From assembly GCF_022539505.1 (NCBI RefSeq), contig NC_061508.1, forward strand, positions 31,614,256 through 31,678,255: a DNA stretch of 64,000 nt, read 5' to 3'. Every line of letters begins with the position of its first letter. Positions within the stretch are counted from its first letter, which is position 1. The DNA is from Lolium rigidum. Lineage: Eukaryota > Streptophyta > Magnoliopsida > Poales > Poaceae. The notes beneath the pieces are model-generated. The model made no database searches. It saw only the letters and a list, made by a program, of their open reading frames with translations, and was not told where the DNA came from. This document shows, one piece after another, positions 19,325-31,866 of this stretch. Both the position numbers and the translations under genes were made by a program.

Positions 19325-22300
19325 TTGGCCCTAGCCGGCCACCTCCTCCCCTTTGCTTCATTTCTTCTCACTCCCCACTCCCTCACACTCTCTCCCTGCC
19401 CTCCACCACGAAATGGTGCTGCCCCTTGCTTGCATGGCCGGCCATGGCCATGGAAAGCCACCAAGATGGAGCTCCCCTCCTTCCTCAAGCTTCTCCTCAC
19501 CATGAGAGCTCCCCTCTTACTCTCTCCTCCCCCAACCTTTGATGAATCCAGCTCTATTTCCCCTTTCTCCTCTCACCATATTGGATCTTGATGCAGGTGC
19601 ATGTTGGTCCAAGCATGGAGAAGGTTGAGCAATCCTCAGATCTGAAGTTCTTGAGCAAAGTTCGTCCAAAACCTTGCAGTAATTTCTGTATCTTGCTGTT
19701 TCAGATTCTGGTACGAACTTGTAAAATCCACCGAATCTCGTGTGCAGATCCAAATCGAGTGATTCAAAGTTCCACAGTTAGATACGGAAAAGATCTACAA
19801 CTTGGCGTTGGTCCCATCCTCAAATTCGTTACGGATTGACCGTGGTAAATAAAGTTCTGTAAACATGCAGAATCACTGTTTGTTAGATTTATCCCGTTTT
19901 ACAAAACCTTTTTGAGCAAACTCAACTGTGGGTGAAAGACCTCTTCAGTATCTTCATTTTGGTGGTGGTTTCACTTCGATTGACCTCCTGAAACTGAAAT
20001 GGTTCACAGATCAAGATCTGGTCAGATCTGACTTTGTCGAATTAAACCAGGAGCTTGGAGACGAATTTTCGAATGAAACCAACTGGGTAAGAACCACCTA
20101 TTCAATACCTTTCAGATGCAGAAGACCTCATATTTTTATGATTTGTGTATGATTTTTGATGAATTAAACTTGTTCTGTATGTTCTGCAGACATGGCTGTT
20201 AGCTTTTAATTCATCAAAAATCCATTTTTGAACTTAATTGAGTGATTCCAATTCTGTAGGATTACTGAATGTTTTCTTAATCATCTCAAACAAGTTTCAA
20301 ACCTTTATCTGTTCTGCAACTCCATAGTTAAAGCAAATGGTGAAAACATGCAGTAAACTTGTAAATCCATTTATGAGAGTTTCAGAAATAATTTGAACCC
20401 AAATCCAATTGTGTGTGAATCTCTGTTTAAATATCTTTCAAATGCCAGTGACCTCATATTTTTAGGATTTTTCTACGATTTATGGCTTACAGATCTTGTT
20501 TTCTGTACAGTCAGATTCAAAGAAATTCCTAAAATTGTAGGTTTAATATTTTTGGGTGATTCCAATTGGGTTAGTCTTGTATTAGTACTGGCTATATAGG
20601 AAAAATATTATTAGTCTCTGTTCATACATATTTGTTACTGTTAGTAATGTTTATGTGTGACATGCATTGTTGAAGCAAAACCTTTCGGTTTATTTAAAAC
20701 CCTTGACCAACTCTTTTTGGTAGAGATGGGCAACCATTGTTTTATGCTTGCAAAGCAAAACCTCTGCAACTTAACATTAGCTCTTTTGTTTAGCTTGAGT
20801 TTTCAAATGATGTGGATTATGGTTTGCTTCCTATTTTGGTTGTAGTGTTATGGGAACAAATTATGTTAGGAAAACTGTTTTCTACTTTTCCAAAAATGTT
20901 TGAAAATGTTTTGTGAATGTTTGTGATGCCAAACAAATGCTCTTGTCCTCTTTATGATGTTATCTACCAGGGGATACTTAGTTGTGCCATGGTGATACCT
21001 AGAGAGGCAATTGCTAAGTCGTGGCACTCTCATACCTTCACTAGGTAAATAAATATAATGGGGTTTTCTTTTAGTTGCTTTGTAGTGCCTATAAGTCTTT
21101 TGTATGTTAGCCCTTAGTAAAGTGGTTAGCTATTGATTGTTGAATGTTGCATGCTTGTTATGTTTGGAGCAATGTGATTGATTGTGTTCCTTTTATATTT
21201 TCCGGCGATAGATGCGAACAATTCCGGAGAAGAAGAAGAAGTGGATTGGACAAGGATTCTTTATATGTTGATGGAATTCTTATATTGATGGAGTTGAAGA
21301 CGTACAGGGACAAATAAGCCAAGGCAAGCCATCTTTTGATCTCTGATTCGGTGTCTAGTTGGATGTCATTTGTTGATGTCCAAAGCACCTTAATTCTATG
21401 GGTGTTATTCTCTCTATTTATGTCATCTATGTGTGTTTCCAAGTGGGGTACTCCCTAGTGGTGATACTCCACCTTTGTCATGTGATTATGGGATACATGG
21501 TATCATGGTCATGCTATTCCACTTGGTCATCTTGTATGCTCGACTTGAGCATCTTCCCTCTCAATATAGTAACTTTCACCACACTCACAACTTTTGTAAT
21601 TTAGAGGTACCAATGTCATGATGTTGGTGTACTTCTCAACTTGAGAGGAGTATGCCGGGTCCCCTATTGGAGAGTTGGTTGGGCAGTGAATTCTCCACTA
21701 TCCAAATTTTATAGTTAGCACCACAAATCTGAAAGTATAATCCTCTTTGTGTTGTCATCATACATGCTTATCTTAAGCAAGTATGATCCACCCATTACTC
21801 CTTTATATACTTTCTATGGCAAGATGACTCTCATCTCGGCCGTAGTGCAATTCTAGTTCAACTCATGAAACTATAGGTTGGGAACCCCTCAAGGCTTACC
21901 TTGTTGTAAATGTTTTTGAAAAACCTTGGGTAAGTTAATTATACCCAAGTGTATGTTTTGGAAAGACAAGGTCTTTGGACAAGGATGTTGGAGGAATATG
22001 GTTGGATGTTGGCAAGTAAAGAAAGTGTGGGAAAAATGTTTTTAAAGGAGCACTCGCGTATAAGTGTTCGCCGTCCCAACTTTTATCGCGCAACCACTCT
22101 ACCCCGATGTGGGACGGGGCTTAGCCCGTAGTTTGTTGAAGCCGGCAGGAGCACCCTTCACAACTTTCTAGGGAGGGTCACGATGACCTCCGACGCCGGG
22201 TTGCGCTCCGGAGGAGGCAATACACTGTCTTAACCGATAGCCGGACGATTACCGAGGGTCTTCCGTCATGGCGCCGGAGATACGCTCAAAAGGAGGTATG

Positions 22301-22883
22301 CTCGCCGGGGTGCCGGGAAGGGGTAAGCCCGCAGGGAAGGACTCGTGCCGGTGGAAATGGGCGAAAGGTTATGTCCGGGTATCCGTCGTGGCATATGTTG
22401 TTATGCGGGGATGATGCCCACACGATAGGTATCCGGATAGTTGTGGGGAAAGTGTGCAAACTCTGCAGAGTCAAACCTATTCGAATAGCCGTGTCCGCGG
22501 TCATGGACGGGTTGAGATGGCCATACTTAACCGGGGCTTGTGTTTTGTTTTGATAAATGCTTTGCAAAGAAAGTGTTGTGTTGGATGTACCGGAAGGGTA
22601 CGGAAAAGGGCGTGTGTCGACCATATGGAGATGGTCGAGGAAAAATAAGACCAAGTGGGGAACTCTTTCCTAGTGTTTCATGTAGAGGAACTCTTCTTTA
22701 ATAAAGATATAGAGATGTCATAGGACTTCCCTAGTATCCCCATCATCTGAGATGGCGGTATGCTAACTCTTCTTCAATAAAGATATAGATATGCCATAGC
22801 TATCTTTTGAAGTATCTTCTTCAATAAAGATATAGAGGTGTCATAGTACCACTTTTGTGTCTCCATCAATTGCGATGTCGGGA

Positions 22884-23092
22884 TGCTATATCCACCGGAG
22901 AAAATATTCCTCTTTCACATGCTATATCCACCGAGAGAAAATATTTCTCTTTCACATGCTATATCCACCGAGAGAAAATATTTCTCTTTCACTTGCTATA
23001 TCCACAAGAGAAACTATTTCTCTTTCACATGCTATATCCACAAGAGAAACTATCTCTCTTTCACATGCTATATCCTCAAGAGAATCTGTTCT
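22884..23092 (+). repeat. 37-bp minisatellite, six units (5' LARD LTR)
   Basis: Six tandem units of about 37 bp built on GCTATATCCACCGGAGAAA and TTTCTCTTTCACAT. The last three units carry ACAAGAG or CTCAAGAG variants. Three AATAAA-containing repeats lie just upstream (22695-22850). The solo LTR at 2727-8452 has about two units. Confidence 0.88.
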
Positions 23093-23529
23093 TCCTCTCT
23101 TGTCTCTTTTAGTTAGCTCTGTTAGCATCTTTCTTGATGGTTTGCGAGTACAATTCCAAATGTACTCACGGCTTTGTCCCCGGCTATTTACTTGGCCAGA
23201 CTTGAAGGAAATCGACGGAAGAAGAAGGAGTTGACGACGTCTATGCGAGCTAGGAACGTCTTCCCGCCCGCTGCTCGTAGGGTTATGGCAGTATGACTTG
23301 GGTACTGCGCTGCTGAAGTGATGATGCTACTCGATGTTTAGTTAGCCCTTCGAGGCTATTATGTAAGTATGGGTTATGTGACCATGTTGTAATTTTCTTA
23401 TTCCGCTTTGTAATGGATGGTGTAATTTGATATCAGTTCGGTTATGTGTTCACGACGCACTGATCATGGGATCGTGAACGGTATACATAACAGGGATTTT
23501 GGACAGCTAGTCCGGGGTCCCCACAGAGC

Positions 23530-23543
23530 TGGTATCAGAGCTA
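23530..23543 (+). other. Primer-binding site of the LARD
   Basis: TGGTATCAGAGCTA lies four bases after the LTR end. Its first 12 bases match the canonical plant initiator-methionine tRNA binding site TGGTATCAGAGC. Confidence 0.88.
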
Positions 23544-25491
23544 TCCTGACTGTAGGAGACCTTAGTTAGCATGGACGTTAGTCAGGAAACAATTACTTGG
23601 GAAAAACTATTTATGAAACAAATTGTTTCTTTAATTGGAAGTATAGCTTCTGCTCCTCTTATTTATTCAAAGCTTCTAAATTCTTATCTCTCCGCTTTAT
23701 AAAAAGGTTTGAAAATTCTTACTCTATTGTCTCATCCACTTCAAACCTACATATTGGACGATGTCCCCGACTCAGACCGGAGACTCGAAGTCAAAGATGG
23801 ATCAACCTTTTATGAAGTCTCACGTATGTCCAACAGCAGCTGTTCAAGATTGGAGGCCGACTTAGTGTGCAGATAAAAGAATAATAAGATCATGTCTTTG
23901 GTTATCACCAAAGTCTGTTAAGGAGCTGACCTTGTTCCTCCGTGGACTTGCACTTCTTGCAGTCGTCAGGGATCAAGCCCTCCGTTTCTTGACTAGTTAT
24001 TTTTAGGCCAGCCACGAGAAGATCTCTACTTTAGAAGCACCTCAACAGCTACCTCTTCGAAGACCTCATGTTTCCGGGATGTCGAGACAAGAAGTTCTAC
24101 ACAGTTTTCTCCTCCGCCTCAGCATCAACGACTCAACACCCGGCCCCTTCACCACCAACTGCTTCGAGAATCCTTGTTGAAGACGATGCCAACAAGATGA
24201 AGACGTCGACATATGTGACCAGCCCCCAAACCTATAGGATGGATAGGACAAACTCAACCGCTTTGATTGAGCTACCCGCGCATTAGGAATTTCTGGGTAC
24301 TTAGAGTACCATGTCTGGTTTGATGATTGCTTGTGGTTCCCTAGTGTGCTACCTTGAATGTTTGTATCTGTTTGCTGTGTGCATGTATGTCTTGCTATTT
24401 AGACGTTTCCGCCCTTTTTAATTGTTTGAAATTTGTGAAACAGAAATTAAAAATGGAAATCTGCCAGTGTACTGTTTTGCTAATAAAAATAGTTTGGTAG
24501 CTCCGATTGATGTGATTCCAATTGCACTAGAACCAGTATGAAATTATCTTTCAGACGCCACTGACCTTGTATTTTTAGGATTTTTGTGCGATTTTTAATA
24601 AATAAAACTTGATCACTGTTTCTGGTTAGTATTTTGAGTCTCAAAAATTGAAAAATAAATATTTTTGAATGATTCCAATTGTGTTGATCTTGTTTTGTTA
24701 CTGTGCATCTAGGAAAAATACCAGTAGCCTCTGTTAGTGGTATTTTGTCTCTGGTGATGGTTGTATGGGTGTCACATGTAATGTTAGGATTAAAATTTGC
24801 CTCGTCGATGTATTGCTAACTGCTAGTTAGTTGGGTAGATTAACGAAAGACTCTAACTCTAAACCCGTTGGAAGTTGTTTTTCAACCGTCGAGGAAACTA
24901 ACCCGACCCCTATCTACGCCGACTTCCTTCAAGATCAGCTGGAGCATCTCCACTATGCCAAGAAAGCAGAAGCCCTACCTTCAAGAGTGACTGCACCTCT
25001 GCGAGAAGACATGCTAACTTGGTCTAACCTTGGAGTATACTCGCGCTAACCGCGAGGATATCTTTTCGAAAACTACCCTTGAACACACCGTCTAACAAGC
25101 TGAAGAATAGCGTCAAAGCCAAGCTGCATCACAAGGTTCATCGGTCATCCTCGGGTGAAGCTCATGAAGATACCTCAAGACTCTAGATTAAGTGTAGTTT
25201 ACCCGCTAACCTCTTAGTTGTTAGAAGTCAGCACCGACCCTCAAGCTGAAGATTGTCTTCGACGACCTCTGTTGCGGCTTCATATGGACAGCAACCAGGT
25301 GCTTCATCGACTTACTAACTTGCCGCACGTTATAAGGTTGAGTTAACATCGTGAGTGCCTCTTGAAGTCGTGGTCTGCACGTCGCCCTTGAAGATTCTTC
25401 AACTGAACAAGGAAGATCGACGACTTTTTCAGAAGCCGACAGAACTACAAGGCAGAAGCTCTGAGTTTTTCCGGAAGCCCGATGAAAAATC

Positions 25492-26067
25492 TTAAGGGTG
25501 GAAGACTTCGTCTTCCACTAAAAGTTGGAGGTAACCCTAACATTTTAAACCTTTCTAACACACCGTTGGAAACGTAGGATGCACTAACCCCTCTTGAAGC
25601 CGTGGACTACACAACACCCTCTCGAAGATGTTTTCAACTCAAGACAGGAGATCAATGACTTCTCCAAGAAGCGCCCGACAAGACCCGTGGCCGAAGCTTA
25701 CAATTTTTAACGCCCCTCCCCGGTAAACAATCTTAAGGGTGGAAGACTTCGTCTTCCACTAGAATCAAGCTAACTCTAAAAAGTTTTCAGCCCACAAGCA
25801 CCGTTGGGTGCACTAACCCTCCCACAGCCTTGAACCCCCTCTAGGATCGTTAAGAAACTACAGATCCAACACCTGCATGGAGTAGTCAACCTCTTCATGA
25901 AGCTCGCAATCGGCAGAAATCCATCATGTCTCCCGTAAGATGAAGCAACGACCTTCTCTACAACGGCACGTCTACGTAAGAATGGAGTCTGACTTTGGTT
26001 AAACTTTATAACCCCTCTAGTTCTACACTCAGTAATCTCGGGACGAGATTAGTTTAAGGGTGGAAGA
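25492..26067 (+). repeat. Three polypurine-like repeats with hairpins (LARD)
   Basis: TTAAGGGTGGAAGA occurs at 25492-25505, 25733-25746 and 26054-26067. The last copy, followed by GCC and then the LTR, is the presumed functional polypurine tract. The first two are each followed by the stem-loop GGAAGAC-TTC-GTCTTCC. Flanking sequence is also repeated at low identity, so these are ends of larger diverged repeats. Confidence 0.8.
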
Positions 26068-26070
26068 GCC

Positions 26071-29000
26071 TGTAACACCCCACTTTTTGCAACCTTGTTT
26101 ATTTGTCCATAATGCAAAAATTAGGGGGAACAAAAACTTTTTCTTAGACTATAGATAGATGAATTGCCTTGATCTGTTGGTTATGATGAATTGCCTTGAT
26201 CTGTTGGTAGATGAATTGTCTTGATTTGCTTGTTGAGTTTTGTCTTGAGCTACCTCATAGAACAACATCCCTAGTGGTTAAACAAGCAACTCACCAAATA
26301 AAACACATGTGTGGCTTAGGAAAAATTGTTTTCCTTCTTACTACATCAAACCTCTCTCCTGATGACAACCTGAGTGTGTCATCTTGATTTTCTCTTTGTA
26401 GTACAAGATAGCTCAATCATCCTTAATTCACAACTTGGTGATCTCAATGCATGGATCTCATCTGTGCATCTCCCTCTGCAATTTCCACATCCCGCATGTC
26501 TCATTCTACCCTTGCATCACTTATATTCAACTTGACCTTATACCCTATCCAATGATTCAACTCTAGATCACTTCCTTCACTTTTACCTCTTGTTTTTATT
26601 CAAGTTTAATCTTCACCAAACCAAGAGTGGGAATGATGGATACATTTTGTAGCCACCATCTACCCTTGAGAACATTCCTCCCTAAATTAGTTTCCCTCCT
26701 CAAAAATCCTACAGTTTTCCTTCTCTAGTTTTGATCACAAAACTACTTCTAGTTTTATTAAAACTTTCCAAGATTTCTCTTCAAAGAAAACAGGGAACTG
26801 AAATGGGTTTTGTTTTTCATCCCATTTCTACCAAGTATTGATTTATAAAACATTATTTCTATTTTGCTTTGTTTTAACAAAAAGCTTGTTTATGGTACCT
26901 ATACCATTTCTTGTTTCCCTCTTGATTATTTTACATTTGAGAAAAACTCTACCTAACTTGAGAAAGTAAGTAGAATATTTTGAGCTCCTATGTTCCAACT
27001 AGTTTTCTCTCAACATTGTCAAATGCCATTCCACTTGAGTTCATTCCCAATTGTCCCTAGACAATTGAGGTGTTTCAAGTACTTTTCAAATAAATTCTAT
27101 TTCGAATGACAACTCTTGCACATCTTGTGTACATCTTTGATCTACCCCATAATGTTCCTTCATCCTCCAATTCTTGATCAAGTAGATGAACTCTTGATAC
27201 CTTCTACTGGACTCCCTTCAACTAAACCCTAGACTCAGGGAGTATTTCAAACCACTCCCATTTGACCTCTTATTTGTAGAACAACTTATATTTCATCATG
27301 CCCATCTCAATCCTCTATTCTTTTTCATCATCACCTTGACCTCATGAATTGATGTCACCTTCATACTCCTTTTTATCTATATGTATCTACTCCTATTTTT
27401 ATCCTCATCAAAGTCACCTATTGGCATTATCTCCTCAACATCATGACTTGGTCTATACACATGGATGTTGTGCATCTCTCTCTTTGTTCACTTGTTGTTG
27501 GCACATGAAGGAGCCGGCCATGGAAAGAATTTTCGGCCAGCCATTGTGCTTCCCACTTTCTTCTCTTACAAGCCTTGCCTCCCAACTACCCCAACAATTA
27601 AATGGGCAGCCACCCACCTTGGCCAATCAAAAAAGGAGGCAGCCACCCCTCTCCCTCTATAAATTGGCCCTAGCCGGCCACCTCCTCCCCTTTGCTTCAT
27701 TTCTTCTCACTCCCCACTCCCTCACACTCTCTCCCTGCCCTCCACCACGAAATGGTGCTGCCCCTTGCTTGCATGGCCGGCCATGGCCATGGAAAGCCAC
27801 CAAGATGGAGCTCCCCTCCTTCCTCAAGCTTCTCCTCACCATGAGAGCTCCCCTCTTACTCTCTCCTCCCCCAACCTTTGATGAATCCAGCTCTATTTCC
27901 CCTTTCTCCTCTCACCATATTGGATCTTGATGCAGGTGCATGTTGGTCCAAGCATGGAGAAGGTTGAGCAATCCTCAGATCTGAAGTTCTTGAGCAAAGT
28001 TCGTCCAAAACCTTGCAGTAATTTCTGTATCTTGCTGTTTCAGATTCTGGTACGAACTTGTAAAATCCACCGAATCTCGTGTGCAGATCCAAATCGAGTG
28101 ATTCAAAGTTCCTCAGTTAGATACGGAAAAGATCTACAACTTGGCGTTGGTCCCATCCTCAAATTCGTTACGGATTGACCGTGGTAAATAAAGTTCTGTA
28201 AACATGCAGAATCACTGTTTGTTAGATTTATCCCGTTTTACAAAACCTTTTTGAGCAAACTCAACTGTGGGTGAAAGACCTCTTCAGTATCTTCATTTTG
28301 GTGGTGGTTTCACTTCGATTGACCTCCTGAAACTGAAATGGTTCACAGATCAAGATCTGGTCAGATCTGACTTTGTCGAATTAAACCAGGAGCTTGGAGA
28401 CGAATTTTTGAATGAAACCAACTGGGTAAGAACCACCTATTCAATACCTTTCAGATGCAGAAGACCTCATATTTTTATGATTTGTGTATGATTTTTGATG
28501 AATTAAACTTGTTCTGTATGTTCTGCAGACATGGCTGTTAGCTTTTAATTCATCAAAAATCCATTTTTGAACTTAATTGAGTGATTCCAATTCTGTAGGA
28601 TTACTGAATGTTTTCTTAATCATCTCAAACAAGTTTCAAACCTTTATCTGTTCTGCAACTCCATAGTTAAAGCAAATGGTGAAAACATGCAGTAAACTTG
28701 TAAATCCATTTATGAGAGTTTCAGAAATAATTTGAACCCAAATCCAATTGTGTGTGAATCTCTGTTTAAATATCTTTCAAATGCCAGTGACCTCATATTT
28801 TTAGGATTTTTCTACGATTTATGGCTTACAGATCTTGTTTTCTGTACAGTCAGATTCAAAGAAATTCCTAAAATTGTAGGTTTAATATTTTTGGGTGATT
28901 CCAATTGGGTTAGTCTTGTATTAGTACTGGCTATATAGGAAAAATATTATTAGTCTCTGTTCATACATATTTGTTACTGTTAGTAATGTTTATGTGTGAC

Positions 29001-31861
29001 ATGCATTGTTGAAGCAAAACCTTTCGGTTTATTTAAAACCCTTGACCAACTCTTTTTGGTAGAGATGGGCAACCATTGTTTTATGCTTGCAAAGCAAAAC
29101 CTCTGCAACTTAACATTAGCTCTTTTGTTTAGCTTGAGTTTTCAAATGATGTGGATTATGGTTTGCTTCCTATTTTGGTTGTAGTGTTATGGGAACAAAT
29201 TATGTTAGGAAAACTGTTTTCTACTTTTCCAAAAATGTTTGAAAATGTTTTGTGAATGTTTGTGATGCCAAACAAATGCTCTTGTCCTCTTTATGATGTT
29301 ATCTACCAGGGGATACTTAGTTGTGCCATGGTGATACCTAGAGAGGCAATTGCTAAGTCGTGGCACTCTCATACCTTCACTAGGTAAATAAATATAATGG
29401 GGTTTTCTTTTAGTTGCTTTGTAGTGCCTATAAGTCTTTTGTATGTTAGCCCTTAGTAAAGTGGTTAGCTATTGATTGTTGAATGTTGCATGCTTGTTAT
29501 GTTTGGAGCAATGTGATTGATTGTGTTCCTTTTATATTTTCCGGCGATAGATGCGAACAATTCCGGAGAAGAAGAAGAAGTGGATTGGACAAGGATTCTT
29601 TATATGTTGATGGAATTCTTATATTGATGGAGTTGAAGACGTACAGGGACAAATAAGCCAAGGCAAGCCATCTTTTGATCTCTGATTCGGTGTCTAGTTG
29701 GATGTCATTTGTTGATGTCCAAAGCACCTTAATTCTATGGGTGTTATTCTCTCTATTTATGTCATCTATGTGTGTTTCCAAGTGGGGTACTCCCTAGTGG
29801 TGATACTCCACCTTTGTCATGTGATTATGGGATACATGGTATCATGGTCATGCTATTCCACTTGGTCATCTTGTATGCTCGACTTGAGCATCTTCCCTCT
29901 CAATATAGTAACTTTCACCACACTCACAACTTTTGTAATTTAGAGGTACCAATGTCATGATGTTGGTGTACTTCTCAACTTGAGAGGAGTATGCCGGGTC
30001 CCCTATTGGAGAGTTGGTTGGGCAGTGAATTCTCCACTATCCAAATTTTATAGTTAGCACCACAAATCTGAAAGTATAATCCTCTTTGTGTTGTCATCAT
30101 ACATGCTTATCTTAAGCAAGTATGATCCACCCATTACTCCTTTATATACTTTCTATGGCAAGATGACTCTCATCTCGGCCGTAGTGCAATTCTAGTTCAA
30201 CTCATGAAACTATAGGTTGGGAACCCCTCAAGGCTTACCTTGTTGTAAATGTTTTTGAAAAACCTTGGGTAAGTTAATTATACCCAAGTGTATGTTTTGG
30301 AAAGACAAGGTCTTTGGACAAGGATGTTGGAGGAATATGGTTGGATGTTGGCAAGTAAAGAAAGTGTGGGAAAAATGTTTTTAAAGGAGCACTCGCGTAT
30401 AAGTGTTCGCCGTCCCAACTTTTATCGCGCAACCACTCTACCCCGATGTGGGACGGGGCTTAGCCCGTAGTTTGTTGAAGCTGGCAGGAGCACCCTTCAC
30501 AACTTTCTAGGGAGGGTCACGATGACCTCCGACGCCGGGTTGCGCTCCGGAGGAGGCAATACACCGTCTTAACCGATAGCCGGACGATTACCGAGGGTCT
30601 TCTGTCATGGCGCCGGAGATACGCTCAAAAGGAGGTATGCCGCCGGGGTGCCGGGAAGGGGTAAGCCCGCAGGGAAGGACTCGTGCCGGTGGAAATGGGC
30701 GAAAGGTTATGTCCGGGTATCCGTCGTGGCATATGTTGTTATGCGGGGATGATGCCCACACGATAGGTATCCGGATAGTTGTGGGGAAAGTGTGCAAACT
30801 CTGCAGAGTCAAACCTATTCGAATAGCCGTGTCCGCGGTCATGGACGGGTTGAGATGGCCATACTTAACCGGGGCTTGTGTTTTGTTTTGATAAATGCTT
30901 TGCAAAGAAAGTGTTGTGTTGGATGTACCGGAAGGGTACGGAAAAAGGGCGTGTGTCGACCATATGGAGATGGTCGAGGAAAAATAAGACCAAGTGGGGA
31001 ACTCTTTCCTAGTGTTTCATGTAGAGGAACTCTTCTTTAATAAAGATATAGAGATGTCATAGGACTTCCCTAGTATCCCCATCATCTGAGATGGCGGTAT
31101 GCTAACTCTTCTTCAATAAAGATATAGATATGCCATAGCTATCTTTTGAAGTATCTTCTTCAATAAAGATATAGAGGTGTCATAGTACCACTTTTGTGTC
31201 TCCATCAATTGCGATGTCGGGATGCTATATCCACCAGAGAAAATATTCCTCTTTCACATGCTATATCCACCGGAGAAAATATTTCTCTTTCACATGCTAT
31301 ATCCACCGGAGAAAATATTTCTCTTTCACTTGCTATATCCACAAGAGAAACTATTTCTCTTTCACATGCTATATCCACAAGAGAAACTATCTCTCTTTCA
31401 CATGCTATATCCTCAAGAGAATCTGTTCTTCCTCTCTTGTCTCTTTTAGTTAGCTCGTTAGCATCTTTCTTGATGGTTTGCGAGTACAATTCCAAATGTA
31501 CTCACGGCTTTGTCCCTGGCTATTTACTTGGCCAGACTTGAAGGAAATCGACGGAAGAAGAAGGAGTTGACGACGTCTATGCGAGCTAGGAACGTCTTCC
31601 CGCCGCCTGCTCGTAGGGTTATGGCAGATGACTTGGGTACTGCGCTGCTGAAGTGATGATGCTACTCTGATGTTTAGTTAGCCCTTCGAGGCTATTATGT
31701 AAGTATGGGTTATGTGACCATGCTGTAATTTTCTTATTCCGCTTTGTAATGGATGGTGTAATTTGATATCAGTTCGGTTATGTGTTCACGACGCACTGAT
31801 CATGGGATCGTGAACGGTATACATAACAGGGATTTTGGACAGCTAGTCCGGGGTCCCCACA
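26071..31861 (+). repeat. 3' LTR of the LARD
   Basis: 5,791 bp, matching the 5' LTR throughout. By hand I count only about 18 differences, roughly four of them in the first 4.4 kb and the rest in the last 1.4 kb. The minisatellite is at 31222-31430, again six units. Confidence 0.93.
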
Positions 31862-31866
31862 GTTGT

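Larger units (their letters stand above)
17732..23525 (+). repeat. 5' LTR of the LARD
   Basis: 5,794 bp from TGTAACACCCC to GGGGTCCCCACA. It contains a CCAAT and TATAAA pair near 19282-19324, a set of related 200-300 bp modules in 20060-20690, three CTTCAATAAAGATATAGA-like motifs (22695-22850) and a 37-bp minisatellite (22884-23092). Open frames inside it, such as a 193-codon one at 19010, lack coding support. Confidence 0.93.
23526..26070 (+). other. LARD internal domain, noncoding
   Basis: 2,545 bp with no convincing gene. PBS at 23530. Positions 24480-24810 are a diverged copy of LTR sequence around 20400-20690 (shared ATTTTTAGGATTTTT, GATTCCAATTG, AGGAAAAATA and GACATGTAATG-like landmarks in the same order). 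From about 25380 to the end, three diverged units of 240-320 bp each end in TTAAGGGTGGAAGA. Short open stretches such as 24831-25049 have no recognisable homology. Confidence 0.75.
17732..31861 (+). mobile_element. Complete LARD-type retrotransposon with 5.79-kb LTRs
   Basis: A 14.1-kb element flanked by the perfect duplication GTTGT (17727-17731 and 31862-31866), inserted in the pol gene of element A. The LTRs are 17732-23525 and 26071-31861, and the internal domain is only 2,545 bp. It has an initiator-Met-type PBS and a polypurine tract but no gag, protease, RT or integrase, so it must be mobilised in trans. Very long LTRs with a short noncoding internal domain define LARDs. The Triticeae LARD Sukkula is the obvious comparison, but I did not verify family identity. 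LTR identity above 99% indicates a recent insertion. Confidence 0.93.

Noticed and set aside
19010..19591. 193-codon open frame, repeated at 27349-27930
   Set aside because: It lies inside the LARD LTRs, is duplicated only because the LTRs are identical, contains low-complexity sequence and has no recognisable domain.
22855..23234. Overlapping open frames with repetitive protein, and a CRISPR-like repeat pattern
   Set aside because: A 37-bp direct-repeat minisatellite keeps several frames open. There are no unique spacers, and this is eukaryotic LTR sequence.
17732..31861. Apparent 5.8-kb tandem segmental duplication
   Set aside because: The two copies end in TG...CA, are separated by a PBS and a PPT, and the whole unit has a 5-bp TSD. 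They are LTRs, not a segmental duplication.
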